Shown here piece by piece: positions 52,755 to 62,527 of a stretch of DNA of 64,000 nucleotides. The DNA is from Pectobacterium brasiliense. GTDB taxonomy: Bacteria; Pseudomonadota; Gammaproteobacteria; Enterobacterales; Enterobacteriaceae. Position 1 is the first letter of the stretch, and every line of letters begins with the position of its first letter. The stretch covers positions 1 through 64,000 of the forward strand of contig NZ_JACDSF010000031.1 in assembly GCF_013449685.1 (NCBI RefSeq), in the 5' to 3' direction. The position numbers and the translations under genes are program-made. The notes below the pieces were generated by a model, which was given only the letters and a program-made list of their open reading frames with translations, searched no databases and was not told the origin of the DNA.

Positions 52755-53639
52755 TTATCGCGTAACTTCAACTTTGGCCAGCTTCTCGTAGTAACACGCC
52801 AGCGCACTGTGGTCGGCCGATCCCAGATCGTCCGCTTTCAACGCCTGCATCATTTCCATCACCGCTGCGGTTAACGGCAGTTGTGCACCCACGCCGTGTG
52901 AGGTATCCAGCGCGTTCGCCAGATCCTTGATATGCAGATCGATGCGGAAACCCGGCTTAAAGTTACGATCCATCACCATCGGCGCTTTCGCATCCAGTAC
53001 GGTGCTGCCCGCCAAACCACCGCGGATCGCCTGATAAACCAGATCAGGGTTTACGCCTGCTTTCGTCGCCAGCACCAACGCTTCAGACATGGCGGCAATG
53101 TTCAGCGCCACAATCACCTGATTCGCCAGTTTGGTCACGTTACCCGCACCGATATCACCGGTATGAACAACGGAACCCGCCATGGATTTGAGAATCTCAA
53201 AGCAGCGGTCAAACTGCGCTTTCTCACCACCGACCATCACGGACAGCGTGCCGTCGATCGCTTTAGGCTCACCGCCACTGACCGGCGCGTCCAGCATAGC
53301 GATCTCTTTCGCCGCCAGTGCAGTCGCAATTTCACGGCTGGCAAGCGGGGCGATTGAGCTCATATCCACCACAATGCTTCCGGCACGTGCGCCGTCGATG
53401 ACGCCGTTTTCACCCAACACCACGTCTTTAACGTGTGGAGAGTTAGGCAGCATGGTGATGATGACATCGCACTGCTCTGCAACCTGTTTCGGCGTTGTCG
53501 CCGCCGTGGCGCCTGCCGCAACCACTTCCGCGACCGCATCCAGATTTCTGTCCATCACGACTAATGAGTAACCTGCTTTCAGCAGATTTTTACTCATCGG
53601 TTTTCCCATGATGCCCAATCCAATAAAACCAATTTTCAT
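52755..53639 (-). CDS. garR: Tartronate semialdehyde reductase GarR
   Basis: NAD(H)-dependent 2-hydroxy-3-oxopropionate reductase (294 aa), giving D-glycerate. The Rossmann motif GFIGLGIMGKPMSKNLLKAG, the substrate block DAPVSGGEPKA and the catalytic Lys block GNVTKLANQ identify the beta-hydroxyacid dehydrogenase family. The start is the ATG at 53639, which gives the family-length protein; the frame is open 11 codons further upstream without conservation. Confidence 0.94.
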   Translation of the reverse strand: MKIGFIGLGIMGKPMSKNLLKAGYSLVVMDRNLDAVAEVVAAGATAATTPKQVAEQCDVIITMLPNSPHVKDVVLGENGVIDGARAGSIVVDMSSIAPLASREIATALAAKEIAMLDAPVSGGEPKAIDGTLSVMVGGEKAQFDRCFEILKSMAGSVVHTGDIGAGNVTKLANQVIVALNIAAMSEALVLATKAGVNPDLVYQAIRGGLAGSTVLDAKAPMVMDRNFKPGFRIDLHIKDLANALDTSHGVGAQLPLTAAVMEMMQALKADDLGSADHSALACYYEKLAKVEVTR

Positions 53640-53749
53640 CGCCCTAACCTCATTGTCTGATGTAGATATCACTTCAATTCACGATTAATCCGCCTCATGG
53701 CGGATCCGATTCGCACGGAATGACTGAATTTGCTGACAAAGTACGCCGA

Positions 53750-53860
53750 GCAATGGTAATGGGTAGATCGTAAAGACGCTGCAAGTATGTCCCTGTAAGC
53801 TCGAGCCGCGCCATCCCTGGCGCGGACGCTTTACTCTTCTATCCCATTACCATCGTTCTC
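53750..53860. repeat. Large palindromic element between garL and garR
   Basis: Perfect arms ATGGTAATGGG (53753-53763) / CCCATTACCAT (53843-53853) are extended inwards by imperfect pairing (GTAAAG / CTTTAC). At the tip GCGCC/GGCGC encloses ATCCCT. The ~100-bp structure fills the 252-bp garL-garR gap and would fold in the polycistronic transcript. Possibly a dispersed enterobacterial repeat; only one copy is seen here. Confidence 0.7.
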
Positions 53861-53891
53861 GTTCCGTAAATAGGTTTGTCAACGGTCTGAA

Positions 53892-54662
53892 TTACTTCTT
53901 GTACTTGTCGCTCAGCGCCTGTGTTGCGCTGCGGAACACGCCCAGATCGCTACCGACTGCAACGAAGCTTGCGCCCCATTCCAGATAGCGACGCGCATCG
54001 GCTTCAACCGGAGCCAGAATGCCGCACGGCTTGTTATGCGCCGCGGAACGATCGAAGATGTGGCGGATCGCCTTCTGCACGTCAGGATGGTTAGGCTGAC
54101 CGAGATAACCCAGCGCCGCAGACAGGTCGCTCGGGCCAACAAATACGCCGTCTACGCCATCAACCGCGATAATCGCATCCAGATTGTCGAGGCCGTCCTG
54201 ACTTTCGATTTGCACCACGACGGTAATGTTGTCGTTAATCTTGGCGAAGTAATCCGGTTCGGTGCCATAGCTGTTGCTACGGTGCGCCACGGAAACCCCG
54301 CGAATCCCCGCTGGCGGATAACGCGTTGACGCAACCGCACGCGCGGCTTCTTCCGCCGTTTCCACGAAGGGGATCAGAAAGTTATTGAACCCAATATCCA
54401 ACAGCCGCTTGATGATGATCGGCTCATTGCACGGCGGACGAACGACGGGCGCGCTGTGGCTGCCTTTCAACGCCATGAGCTGAGGAATAAACGTCACGAT
54501 ATCGTTAGGCGCATGCTCTCCATCCAGCACCAGCCAGTCGAATCCCGCTAGCCCCAGTACTTCAGTTGAAATCGGGTTGCCCAGCGCACACCAGCAGCCA
54601 ATCAACGTTTTCCCCTGCAGCAAATCCTGGCGAAAACGGTTAGGTAACAGCGGAGTCTTCAT
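53892..54662 (-). CDS. garL: 5-keto-4-deoxy-D-glucarate aldolase GarL
   Basis: Class II HpcH/HpaI-type aldolase (256 aa) cleaving 5-keto-4-deoxyglucarate to pyruvate and tartronate semialdehyde. Blocks [40 protein letters not shown] and [15 protein letters not shown] are conserved, including the metal-binding Glu and Asp. It follows gudD on the same strand after about 70 bp. Confidence 0.95.
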   Translation of the reverse strand: MKTPLLPNRFRQDLLQGKTLIGCWCALGNPISTEVLGLAGFDWLVLDGEHAPNDIVTFIPQLMALKGSHSAPVVRPPCNEPIIIKRLLDIGFNNFLIPFVETAEEAARAVASTRYPPAGIRGVSVAHRSNSYGTEPDYFAKINDNITVVVQIESQDGLDNLDAIIAVDGVDGVFVGPSDLSAALGYLGQPNHPDVQKAIRHIFDRSAAHNKPCGILAPVEADARRYLEWGASFVAVGSDLGVFRSATQALSDKYKK

Positions 54663-54731
54663 TTTTTATCCTCGGTCATTCCAGCGCCGCTTGCCTGAAA
54701 CGGCGCGCTCAAAAAACGGAAAATCAGAACG

Positions 54732-56072
54732 TTAGCGAACCAGACACGGACGTTTATTATCAAACGTCCATTCAGGAATAAGGTACTGCATTCCCATGGC
54801 GTCGTTACGTGCGCCTAATCCCATGTTTTTATACAGTTCGTGTGCTTTCATCACCTGGTCCATATCCAACTCGACGCCCAGACCCGGTTTCTTCGGCACT
54901 TCCACCATGCCGCCAACAATCTGCAACGGTTCTTTCGTCAGGCGTTGGTTGCCTTCCTGCCAGATCCAGTGCGTATCAATCGCCGTAATCTTGCCCGGTG
55001 CCGCCGCCGCGACATGAGTAAACATGGCCAGTGAAATATCAAAGTGGTTATTGGAGTGAGAACCCCAGGTTAAGCCCCATTCGTGGCACATCTGCGCCAC
55101 ACGAACGGAACCTTGCATCGTCCAGAAGTGCGGATCGGCCAACGGGATATCGACCGATTGCAGCGAAATAGTGTGACCCATCTGTCGCCAGTCGGTGGCG
55201 ATCATGTTGGTCGCAGTAGGCAGCCCCGTCGCACGGCGGAATTCCGCCATCACTTCACGACCAGAGAAACCTTGCTCCGCGCCACACGGATCTTCTGCAT
55301 ACGCCAGCACGTTGCGCAGCTGTTTGCCCAGACCGATGGCTTCATCCAGCGACCAGGCACCGTTTGGATCCAGCGTGATGCGCGCCTGTGGGAAGCGTTT
55401 TGCCAGCGCAGTCACCGCCTCGGCCTCTTCGCTACCGGCCAGTACGCCGCCCTTCAGTTTGAAATCGTTGAAGCCGTATTTTTCGTACGCGGCTTCAGCC
55501 AGACGCACGATGGTCTCTGGCGTCAGCGCTTCTTCATGACGCAGACGATACCAGTCGCATTTCTCATTAGTCTGGCTCTGGTAAGGCAAATCGGTTTTAT
55601 TACGATCGCCGATGTAGAACAGATAACCCAGCATCTCGACGGCATCACGCTGTTGCCCATCGCCCAGCAGCGAGGCCACGCTGACGTTGAGGAATTGCCC
55701 CAGCAGATCGAGCATCGCGGCTTCGATCCCCGTGACGACATGGATGGTGGTACGCAGATCAAATGTCTGCAAACCGCGCCCGGAAGCATCGCGGTCGGCG
55801 AACTGCGCACGTACCGCCGTCATCACGTTTTTGTATTCGCCCAGCGTTTTACCCACCACCAGCGCAGCAGCATCCTCCAGCGTCTGACGGATTTTCTCAC
55901 CGCCAGGAATTTCACCAACACCGGTATTCCCGGCGTTATCTTTCAAAATCACAATGTTGCGAGTGAAATAAGGGGCATGCGCACCACTCAGATTGAGCAG
56001 CATACTGTCGTGACCTGCAACCGGAATAACCTGCATGTGGGTAATCACCGGCGTTGAACTTTGCAATGTCAT
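54732..56072 (-). CDS. gudD: Glucarate dehydratase GudD
   Basis: Enolase-superfamily dehydratase (446 aa) converting D-glucarate (and L-idarate) to 5-keto-4-deoxyglucarate. The KxK motif in [13 protein letters not shown], the metal ligands in TLDPNGAWS and [13 protein letters not shown], and the His/Asp dyad around [15 protein letters not shown] are all present. It is clearly the GudD-type paralogue ([29 protein letters not shown]) in contrast to the neighbouring GudX. Confidence 0.95.
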   Translation of the reverse strand: MTLQSSTPVITHMQVIPVAGHDSMLLNLSGAHAPYFTRNIVILKDNAGNTGVGEIPGGEKIRQTLEDAAALVVGKTLGEYKNVMTAVRAQFADRDASGRGLQTFDLRTTIHVVTGIEAAMLDLLGQFLNVSVASLLGDGQQRDAVEMLGYLFYIGDRNKTDLPYQSQTNEKCDWYRLRHEEALTPETIVRLAEAAYEKYGFNDFKLKGGVLAGSEEAEAVTALAKRFPQARITLDPNGAWSLDEAIGLGKQLRNVLAYAEDPCGAEQGFSGREVMAEFRRATGLPTATNMIATDWRQMGHTISLQSVDIPLADPHFWTMQGSVRVAQMCHEWGLTWGSHSNNHFDISLAMFTHVAAAAPGKITAIDTHWIWQEGNQRLTKEPLQIVGGMVEVPKKPGLGVELDMDQVMKAHELYKNMGLGARNDAMGMQYLIPEWTFDNKRPCLVR

Positions 56073-56108
56073 TTTCTTATCCTTTCTCTCTAATTTTTCA
56101 CTGTAGGG

Positions 56109-57446
56109 TTAGCGGCCAAAAACCGGGCGTTTACGGTCAAATTTCCAACCAGGAATCAGGTACTGCATGGCAACGGCATCATTACGTGCCCCGCTCGGTA
56201 ATTTTTTATACAGATCGTGAGCTTTCATGACCTGTTCCATATCCAGCTCAATCCCCAGACCGGGACGATCCGGCACCTTAATTTTACCGTTGACGATTTG
56301 CAGCGGCTCTTTGGTCAGATGCTGCCCTTCCTGCCAGATCCAGTGCGTATCGATCGCCGTCGGGTTACCCGGTGCCGCAGCCCCCACGTGCGTGAACATC
56401 GCCAGAGAAATATCGAAGTGGTTATTGGAATGGCAGCCCCACGTCAGACCCCACTCATCACACAGTTGGGCGACACGCACCGCACCGTGCATCGTCCAGA
56501 AATGCGGATCGGCCAGCGGGATATCGACCGCCTGTAGCATCACGGCATGGTTCATTTCACGCCAGTTGGTGGCAATCATGTTGGTCGCGACTGGCAGCCC
56601 AGTGGCGCGGCGGAATTCCGCCATCACTTCACGACCGGAGAAACCTTGTTCCGCACCGCACGGGTCTTCCGCGTAGGTCAGAATGCCCTTCATGTCTTTG
56701 CACAAACCAATCGCTTCATCCAGCAGCCAGGCACCGTTTGGATCAACGGTAATACGCGCATCTGGGAAACGTTTCTTCAGCGCCTTCACGGCATCGATTT
56801 CCTGCTCGCCGGGCAACACGCCACCTTTGAGTTTGAAATCTTTAAATCCGTAGCGGTCAGTCGTGGCTTCGGCCAAACGCACAATCGCCTCGCTGTCCAT
56901 CGCCTGCTGGTGACGCAGGTGATACCACTCGTGCTTGCCTTTCTCACCTGATAAGTAAGGTAGATCTGTCTTCGTGCGGTCGCCGATATAGAACAGATAA
57001 CCGAGCACGGTGACTTCATCACGCTGTTTACCCGGCCCCAGCAGTTCGGCAACGGGGACACCCATAAATTGCCCCAGCAGATCGAGCAGCGCCGCTTCGA
57101 GTGCTGCCACCGCATTCACGCGCAGCTCAAACGTCCAGGCACCTTTGCCGAAGGAATCAAAATCAGAAGATTGGTTGCCGACATGAATGTCATGAACCAG
57201 ACGGTTCATTCGGGCGATTTGTTCGCCTTTTACACGAGGAATGGCTTCAACCAGCGTGTTGTAAATGACTTCACCACCGGGCGCTTCGCCGACACCGGTA
57301 TGCCCGGCGCTGTCGGTTAAAATGACGAGGTTACGCGTGAAGTAAGCACCATGCGCACCGCCGATGTTCAGCAGCATGCTGTCATAGCCCGCAACGGGGA
57401 TGACTTTCATGTCGGTAATCACAGGCGTCGCTGAAAAGTTTGTCAT
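56109..57446 (-). CDS. gudX: Glucarate dehydratase-related protein GudX
   Basis: GudD paralogue (445 aa) 36 bp upstream of gud[21 protein letters not shown] and the [13 protein letters not shown] block distinguish it from GudD and match E. coli GudX (GlucDRP). The catalytic KxK ([13 protein letters not shown]), [19 protein letters not shown] and HSNNHFDIS residues remain, so the fold and metal site are intact; E. coli GudX nevertheless has only weak dehydratase activity. It appears to be first of the gudX-gudD-garL-garR-garK transcript. Confidence 0.94.
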   Translation of the reverse strand: MTNFSATPVITDMKVIPVAGYDSMLLNIGGAHGAYFTRNLVILTDSAGHTGVGEAPGGEVIYNTLVEAIPRVKGEQIARMNRLVHDIHVGNQSSDFDSFGKGAWTFELRVNAVAALEAALLDLLGQFMGVPVAELLGPGKQRDEVTVLGYLFYIGDRTKTDLPYLSGEKGKHEWYHLRHQQAMDSEAIVRLAEATTDRYGFKDFKLKGGVLPGEQEIDAVKALKKRFPDARITVDPNGAWLLDEAIGLCKDMKGILTYAEDPCGAEQGFSGREVMAEFRRATGLPVATNMIATNWREMNHAVMLQAVDIPLADPHFWTMHGAVRVAQLCDEWGLTWGCHSNNHFDISLAMFTHVGAAAPGNPTAIDTHWIWQEGQHLTKEPLQIVNGKIKVPDRPGLGIELDMEQVMKAHDLYKKLPSGARNDAVAMQYLIPGWKFDRKRPVFGR

Positions 57447-58261
<815 letters not shown>

Positions 58262-58264
58262 ACC

Positions 58265-59617
58265 TTAATTCTTAACGAACGGCTTCAATTCGATACGTTT
58301 AATATCTTTCACGATGAACAGGTAGCTGAAGATCGCAACCAGCGCATGGATCCCGACATACACCAGACCCCCGTTGAAGGAACCGGTCATTCCGATGATG
58401 TAGCCAATCGCAATCGGCGTCACGATACCAGACGCGTTACCGAACATATTGAACAGCCCACCGCTCAATCCGCTGATTTCTTTCGGTGCGGTATCGGCCA
58501 TAACCGCCCAGCCCAGCGCACCAATGCCTTTACCGAAGAAGGCTGCGGACATCACCGCAATAACCACCCACTCGGTTTCAACGTAGTTACAAATCACCAT
58601 CGACATGGAGAGCAACATACCGAGAACGATGGGTGTTTTACGGGCAAAGGTCAGGGAGTTGGTCCGGCGCATCAGGTAATCGGAAATAATTCCGCCCAGA
58701 ACGCCCCCGACAAAACCACAGATAGCAGGCACCGAGGCGACAAATCCCGCTTTGAGGATCGACATACCACGAGCCTGAACCAGATAAAGCGGGAACCAGG
58801 TGATGAAGAAGTAGGTCAGTGCGTTAATACAGTATTGACCGATATACACACCCAGCATCATGCGAGACTGCATTAATTGCTTGATCTGATGCCATTTTTC
58901 GCCTTTCTCAGTCGCTTTTTTCGTCCCTTTGGCGTCCATATTGATCAGTGCGCCACCGGCTTCGATGTAGTCCAGCTCGGCCTGATTCACACCTGGGTGA
59001 TCTTTCGGATCGTGGATCACTTTCAGCCAGATGAAGCTCAGAATGATACCCAAGCCGCCCATGAACCAGAACACGTGCGCCCAGCCAACTGCCTGCGTCA
59101 GCCATCCCATGATCGGTGCAAAAATGACCGTGGCAAAATACTGTGCCGAGTTGAATATCGCGACGGCAGTACCACGTTCTTGTGCAGGGAACCAGGCAGC
59201 CACAATGCGGCTATTTCCCGGGAAGGAAGGCGATTCACACAAGCCGACCATAAAGCGCAGGAGGAACAGAGAAATAACGATGCCCGCGCCGCTGAAAACG
59301 TCGACAAAGCCTTGTAATAAAGTAAAAAGCGACCAGGTCAAGATACTGTAGAAGTAGACTTTCTTTGAGCCAAAGCGATCGAGCAGCCAGCCCCCAGGTA
59401 TTTGTCCAATCACATACGCCCAGGAGAACGCTGAGAAGATATAACCCATCCCCACCGCATCCAACCCAATTTCCTTAGACATTGCTGAACCAGCAATGGA
59501 TAAGGTCGCACGGTCTCCATAGTTAAATGACGTGACAATAAACAACATCACGACAATCCAGTAGCGGGCGTTTGTTCTCTTTTGTATCGCGCCAGCTGCT
59601 GAGCTTACTGTATTCAT
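58265..59617 (-). CDS. gudP: Glucarate/galactarate MFS transporter GudP
   Basis: Major-facilitator (anion:cation symporter family) importer of aldarates (450 aa) with about 12 hydrophobic helices. The N-terminal KRTNARYWIVVMLFIVTSFN then YGDRATLSIAG, and GGWLLDRFGSKKVYF, are family signatures. AGGAG 7 bp before the ATG at 59617 fixes the start (MNTVSSAAGAIQKR); the frame is open 11 codons upstream. It is separated from gudX by a hairpin and an ERIC element, unlike the compact gudPXD of E. coli. Confidence 0.94.
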   Translation of the reverse strand: MNTVSSAAGAIQKRTNARYWIVVMLFIVTSFNYGDRATLSIAGSAMSKEIGLDAVGMGYIFSAFSWAYVIGQIPGGWLLDRFGSKKVYFYSILTWSLFTLLQGFVDVFSGAGIVISLFLLRFMVGLCESPSFPGNSRIVAAWFPAQERGTAVAIFNSAQYFATVIFAPIMGWLTQAVGWAHVFWFMGGLGIILSFIWLKVIHDPKDHPGVNQAELDYIEAGGALINMDAKGTKKATEKGEKWHQIKQLMQSRMMLGVYIGQYCINALTYFFITWFPLYLVQARGMSILKAGFVASVPAICGFVGGVLGGIISDYLMRRTNSLTFARKTPIVLGMLLSMSMVICNYVETEWVVIAVMSAAFFGKGIGALGWAVMADTAPKEISGLSGGLFNMFGNASGIVTPIAIGYIIGMTGSFNGGLVYVGIHALVAIFSYLFIVKDIKRIELKPFVKN

Positions 59618-59665
59618 GATGAACTCCTGCTTCAATCGCGGTTCGCTCATTCATTCCGAATAACA

Positions 59666-59690
59666 GATAACGGTGTAGGGTTATCAGAAT
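59666..59690 (-). promoter_or_regulatory. gudP operator candidate
   Basis: The 17-bp motif (59674-59690) shared with gudX also forms the dyad GATAAC-N8-GTTATC (59666-59685) here, about 50-70 bp before the gudP start. A related TTCTGATAAAC lies at 60130-60140 before garD. Confidence 0.5.
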
Positions 59691-59975
59691 GAAGATCAGT
59701 GGATAGTTAACATTCCCATTTTTATTTTTTTTGCGAATAGCCAGGCTATATAGCATCAGAGTAATTAGCTGACATCTTCAACTCGCAGGAACATTATAAT
59801 TTTTACCCGCTGACTGCTCACTAGCTAAAAGCACAACATTAAAAATGTCCTTTTGAATATGTTGGTGCACTTGCACGATATAATGCGAGGTATTTCACGA
59901 AAAACACCGCCATTCTCTTTTTACATTTATACACATTATTGTTATTTCCTCCTGAAAAACCGTGCGCAGTCAGAA

Positions 59976-59991
59976 TGTGATCAAACTCACC
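59976..59991 (+). promoter_or_regulatory. CRP site upstream of garD
   Basis: TGTGA-TCAAAC-TCACC differs from the symmetric CRP consensus at one outer base. It is about 170 bp before garD in the gudP/garD divergent region. Catabolite control of aldarate use would be expected. Confidence 0.65.
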
Positions 59992-60107
59992 GAAAATTGG
60001 GTCTTCGCCTGATAAATCAGAAACAAAAAGCGCTGGCTTAGGTCAATTGCATAATGTACGAGAAGAGAACCTCACGTATACTCGTTAGCGAGCAATGAAA
60101 TAATAGC

Positions 60108-60124
60108 GTGATAATAGTTATCAC
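60108..60124. promoter_or_regulatory. Dyad before garD
   Basis: GTGATAA (60108-60114) / TTATCAC (60118-60124), perfect 7-bp arms around TAG, ending 36 bp before the garD ATG. It shares the GATAA/TTATC half-site with the gudP dyad and may be an operator. Confidence 0.5.
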
Positions 60125-60160
60125 CGCGTTTCTGATAAACCAATAATAAAGGCTTGCATC

Positions 60161-61735
60161 ATGTCAGATAAATCAGAAAGTAATGCTGCACAAGAGCAGC
60201 CACTTTATATTAAGGTCCACGATTCTGATAATGTTGCCATTGTTGTTAATAATAATGGCTTACGTGCCGGAACCCGCTTTAACGATGATCTGGAATTAAT
60301 TGAGCATGTTCCGCAAGGTCATAAAGTGGCCCTTGTGGATATCGCCAAATCAGGCGCCATCATCCGCTATGGTGAAATTATCGGGTATGCGCTGCGTGAT
60401 ATTGCCAAAGGAAGCTGGATCGATGAATCGCTGGTCGAGTTGCCTCAGGCTCCCGCGCTGGAAACCCTGCCGCTAGCGACCAAAATTCCCCCCGCGCTAC
60501 CTGCGCTGGAAGGTTATACCTTTGAAGGTTACCGCAACGCCGACGGCAGCGTAGGCACGAAAAATCTGCTGGGCATCAGCACCAGCGTGCACTGCGTCGC
60601 GGGCGTGGTCGACTATGTCGTCAAAATTATCGAGCGCGATTTATTACCGAGATATCCCAATGTGGATGGCGTTGTCGCACTCAACCATCTTTATGGCTGT
60701 GGCGTAGCAATCAATGCCCCTGCTGCGGTGGTTCCTATCCGTACTATTCACAATCTGGCGCTGAACCCAAATTTTGGTGGCGAGATACTGGTGGTTGGTC
60801 TGGGCTGTGAAAAATTACAGCCGGAACGCCTGCTGGAAGGGACGTCTGACGTACAGGCCATCTCCCTTGACGACACCAGCATTGTCCGCTTGCAGGATGA
60901 ACACCACGTTGGTTTCAGATCGATGGTGGATGACATTCTGACGATGGCAGACAAGCACCTACAGCGGTTGAACAAACGTCAGCGTGAAACCTGCCCAGCC
61001 TCTGAGCTGGTTGTCGGCATGCAGTGTGGCGGCAGCGATGCTTTCTCCGGCGTCACCGCGAACCCAGCCGTGGGTTTTGCATCCGATCTGCTGGTACGCT
61101 GCGGCGCAACCGTCATGTTCTCCGAAGTGACCGAAGTGCGCGACGCCATTCATCTGTTAACGCCACGCGTCATCAATGAAGAAGTCGGTAAACGCCTGCT
61201 GGAAGAAATGGCCTGGTACGATAACTACCTCGACAGCGGGCAGACCGATCGTAGCGCTAACCCATCGCCGGGCAACAAAAAAGGTGGCCTCGCGAACGTG
61301 GTGGAAAAAGCGCTTGGCTCCATCGCCAAATCCGGCACCAGCGCGATTGTCGAAGTCCTGTCCCCCGGACAGCGCCCAACCAAACGCGGGCTGATTTACG
61401 CCGCAACGCCGGCCAGCGACTTTGTGTGTGGCACGCAGCAACTCGCTTCCGGTATCACCGTGCAGGTCTTCACTACTGGTCGTGGTACCCCCTATGGCCT
61501 GCTGGCGGTACCCGTCATCAAAATGGCGACCCGCACCGCACTGGCAAACCGCTGGCACGATCTGATGGATATTGATGCCGGTACCATTGCTACCGGAGAG
61601 GCTACGATCGAAGACGTAGGCTGGCAGCTTTTCCACTTCATTTTGGATATCGCCAGCGGCAAGAAAAAAACCTGGTCCGATCAGTGGGGGCTGCATAATG
61701 CTCTGGCCGTCTTCAATCCAGCGCCGGTAACCTGA
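60161..61735 (+). CDS. garD: Galactarate dehydratase GarD
   Basis: Dehydratase (524 aa) converting meso-galactarate to 5-keto-4-deoxyglucarate, joining the GudD product. An N-terminal SAF-like domain ([27 protein letters not shown]) leads into the UxaA/GarD catalytic part with [45 protein letters not shown] and the C-terminal [19 protein letters not shown]. It is divergent from gudP, with AAAGG before the start. Confidence 0.96.
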   Translation: MSDKSESNAAQEQPLYIKVHDSDNVAIVVNNNGLRAGTRFNDDLELIEHVPQGHKVALVDIAKSGAIIRYGEIIGYALRDIAKGSWIDESLVELPQAPALETLPLATKIPPALPALEGYTFEGYRNADGSVGTKNLLGISTSVHCVAGVVDYVVKIIERDLLPRYPNVDGVVALNHLYGCGVAINAPAAVVPIRTIHNLALNPNFGGEILVVGLGCEKLQPERLLEGTSDVQAISLDDTSIVRLQDEHHVGFRSMVDDILTMADKHLQRLNKRQRETCPASELVVGMQCGGSDAFSGVTANPAVGFASDLLVRCGATVMFSEVTEVRDAIHLLTPRVINEEVGKRLLEEMAWYDNYLDSGQTDRSANPSPGNKKGGLANVVEKALGSIAKSGTSAIVEVLSPGQRPTKRGLIYAATPASDFVCGTQQLASGITVQVFTTGRGTPYGLLAVPVIKMATRTALANRWHDLMDIDAGTIATGEATIEDVGWQLFHFILDIASGKKKTWSDQWGLHNALAVFNPAPVT

Positions 61736-62527
61736 TTACCGTTCTCCGCAGGCCAGCGTCATTATCTGGTCTGCGGATAGCGTTATTTGATCTACAATAA
61801 CTTTAGCAGCAATAAAAATGAAATAAAGGCCGTAATTAAAAGAATAAACAGCAGGGTAGCAACATTTAATTTCATTCATGCAAAGAAAAAATAAAAAAAA
61901 CTTAACAAGTTATTCTTTTTAGCGTCAAATTCATCAATTCCAAAATACCTATTAAGAATAATCCCTATTTTTTAACACCCACCTATTTTTAATCATTTTT
62001 TAGCAATTATTTATTGCTAATAAAATGAATCAATTGACAGATAATCATCCTCATCATAAATTTACGCGTGCTGAAAAAGCGTGCTAACACTGATGACATA
62101 TTTGTTACAAAAATATATACCCTAAATAATTCGAGTTTCAGGCAGGCGGCAAGAGAGGGAGTTCCGATGAGCTTACTTGAGTAAGTGATTCGGGTGACTG
62201 AACGCAGCCAACGCACATGCAATTTGAAGTATGACGGATACAGTTACAAAATCTCCATCACGCACAATATAGGGTCAATAGCCCACTCATAAATAATGCA
62301 TAACATTATTTTATATAAATGAGTAAGCCACCCAAAAAATTTCAGTATACCCATTTGAATAACTTGAATATTTACACAGCAATATGCCTGACAGATTTCA
62401 CGGGACGAACCATTTGGCAGCGACACTGCGTTTCAGCCTCTGTAATAACCAGAGCGTCTGAGGCGAGAAAAGCGGCCAGCGTGTCTGAACCTGGAAACTG
62501 AGCGGGATACGTACGCCGGGGTTTCTA
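61736..62527. other. garD to chemoreceptor interval
   Basis: No credible gene. An imperfect hairpin CCGCAGGCCAG/CTGGTCTGCGG (61746-61776) follows garD and may terminate it. The sequence then becomes very AT-rich (about 61800-62110), contains the ERIC element at 62116, and ends in a less AT-rich leader before the receptor gene. I do not see a flagellar sigma-28 promoter. Confidence 0.5.
62116..62241 (+). repeat. ERIC element (126 bp)
   Basis: Canonical-length ERIC: TATACCCTAAATAATTCGAG start, core GAGCTTACTTGAGTAAGTGA, end AAGTATGACGGATAC. It serves as the uninterrupted reference for the long variant at 57978. Confidence 0.9.

Larger units (their letters stand above)
59618..60160. other. Divergent control region gudP / garD
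   Basis: No credible gene. It holds the shared gud motif (59674-59690), a good CRP site (59976-59991) and a garD-proximal dyad (60108-60124). The middle is AT-rich. Confidence 0.5.

Noticed and set aside
55083-56057. A 324-codon open frame on the plus strand
   Set aside because: Antisense to gudD, with shadow-like composition; gudD itself is beyond doubt.
59853-60041. A 62-codon frame in the gudP/garD region
   Set aside because: It runs across the CRP site and AT-rich promoter DNA, with no ribosome site and no recognisable protein features.
62344-62370. A possible further ERIC fragment (TATACCCATTTGAATAAC)
   Set aside because: Only the first seven bases match the ERIC end; the remainder does not align with the copies at 57978 and 62116.
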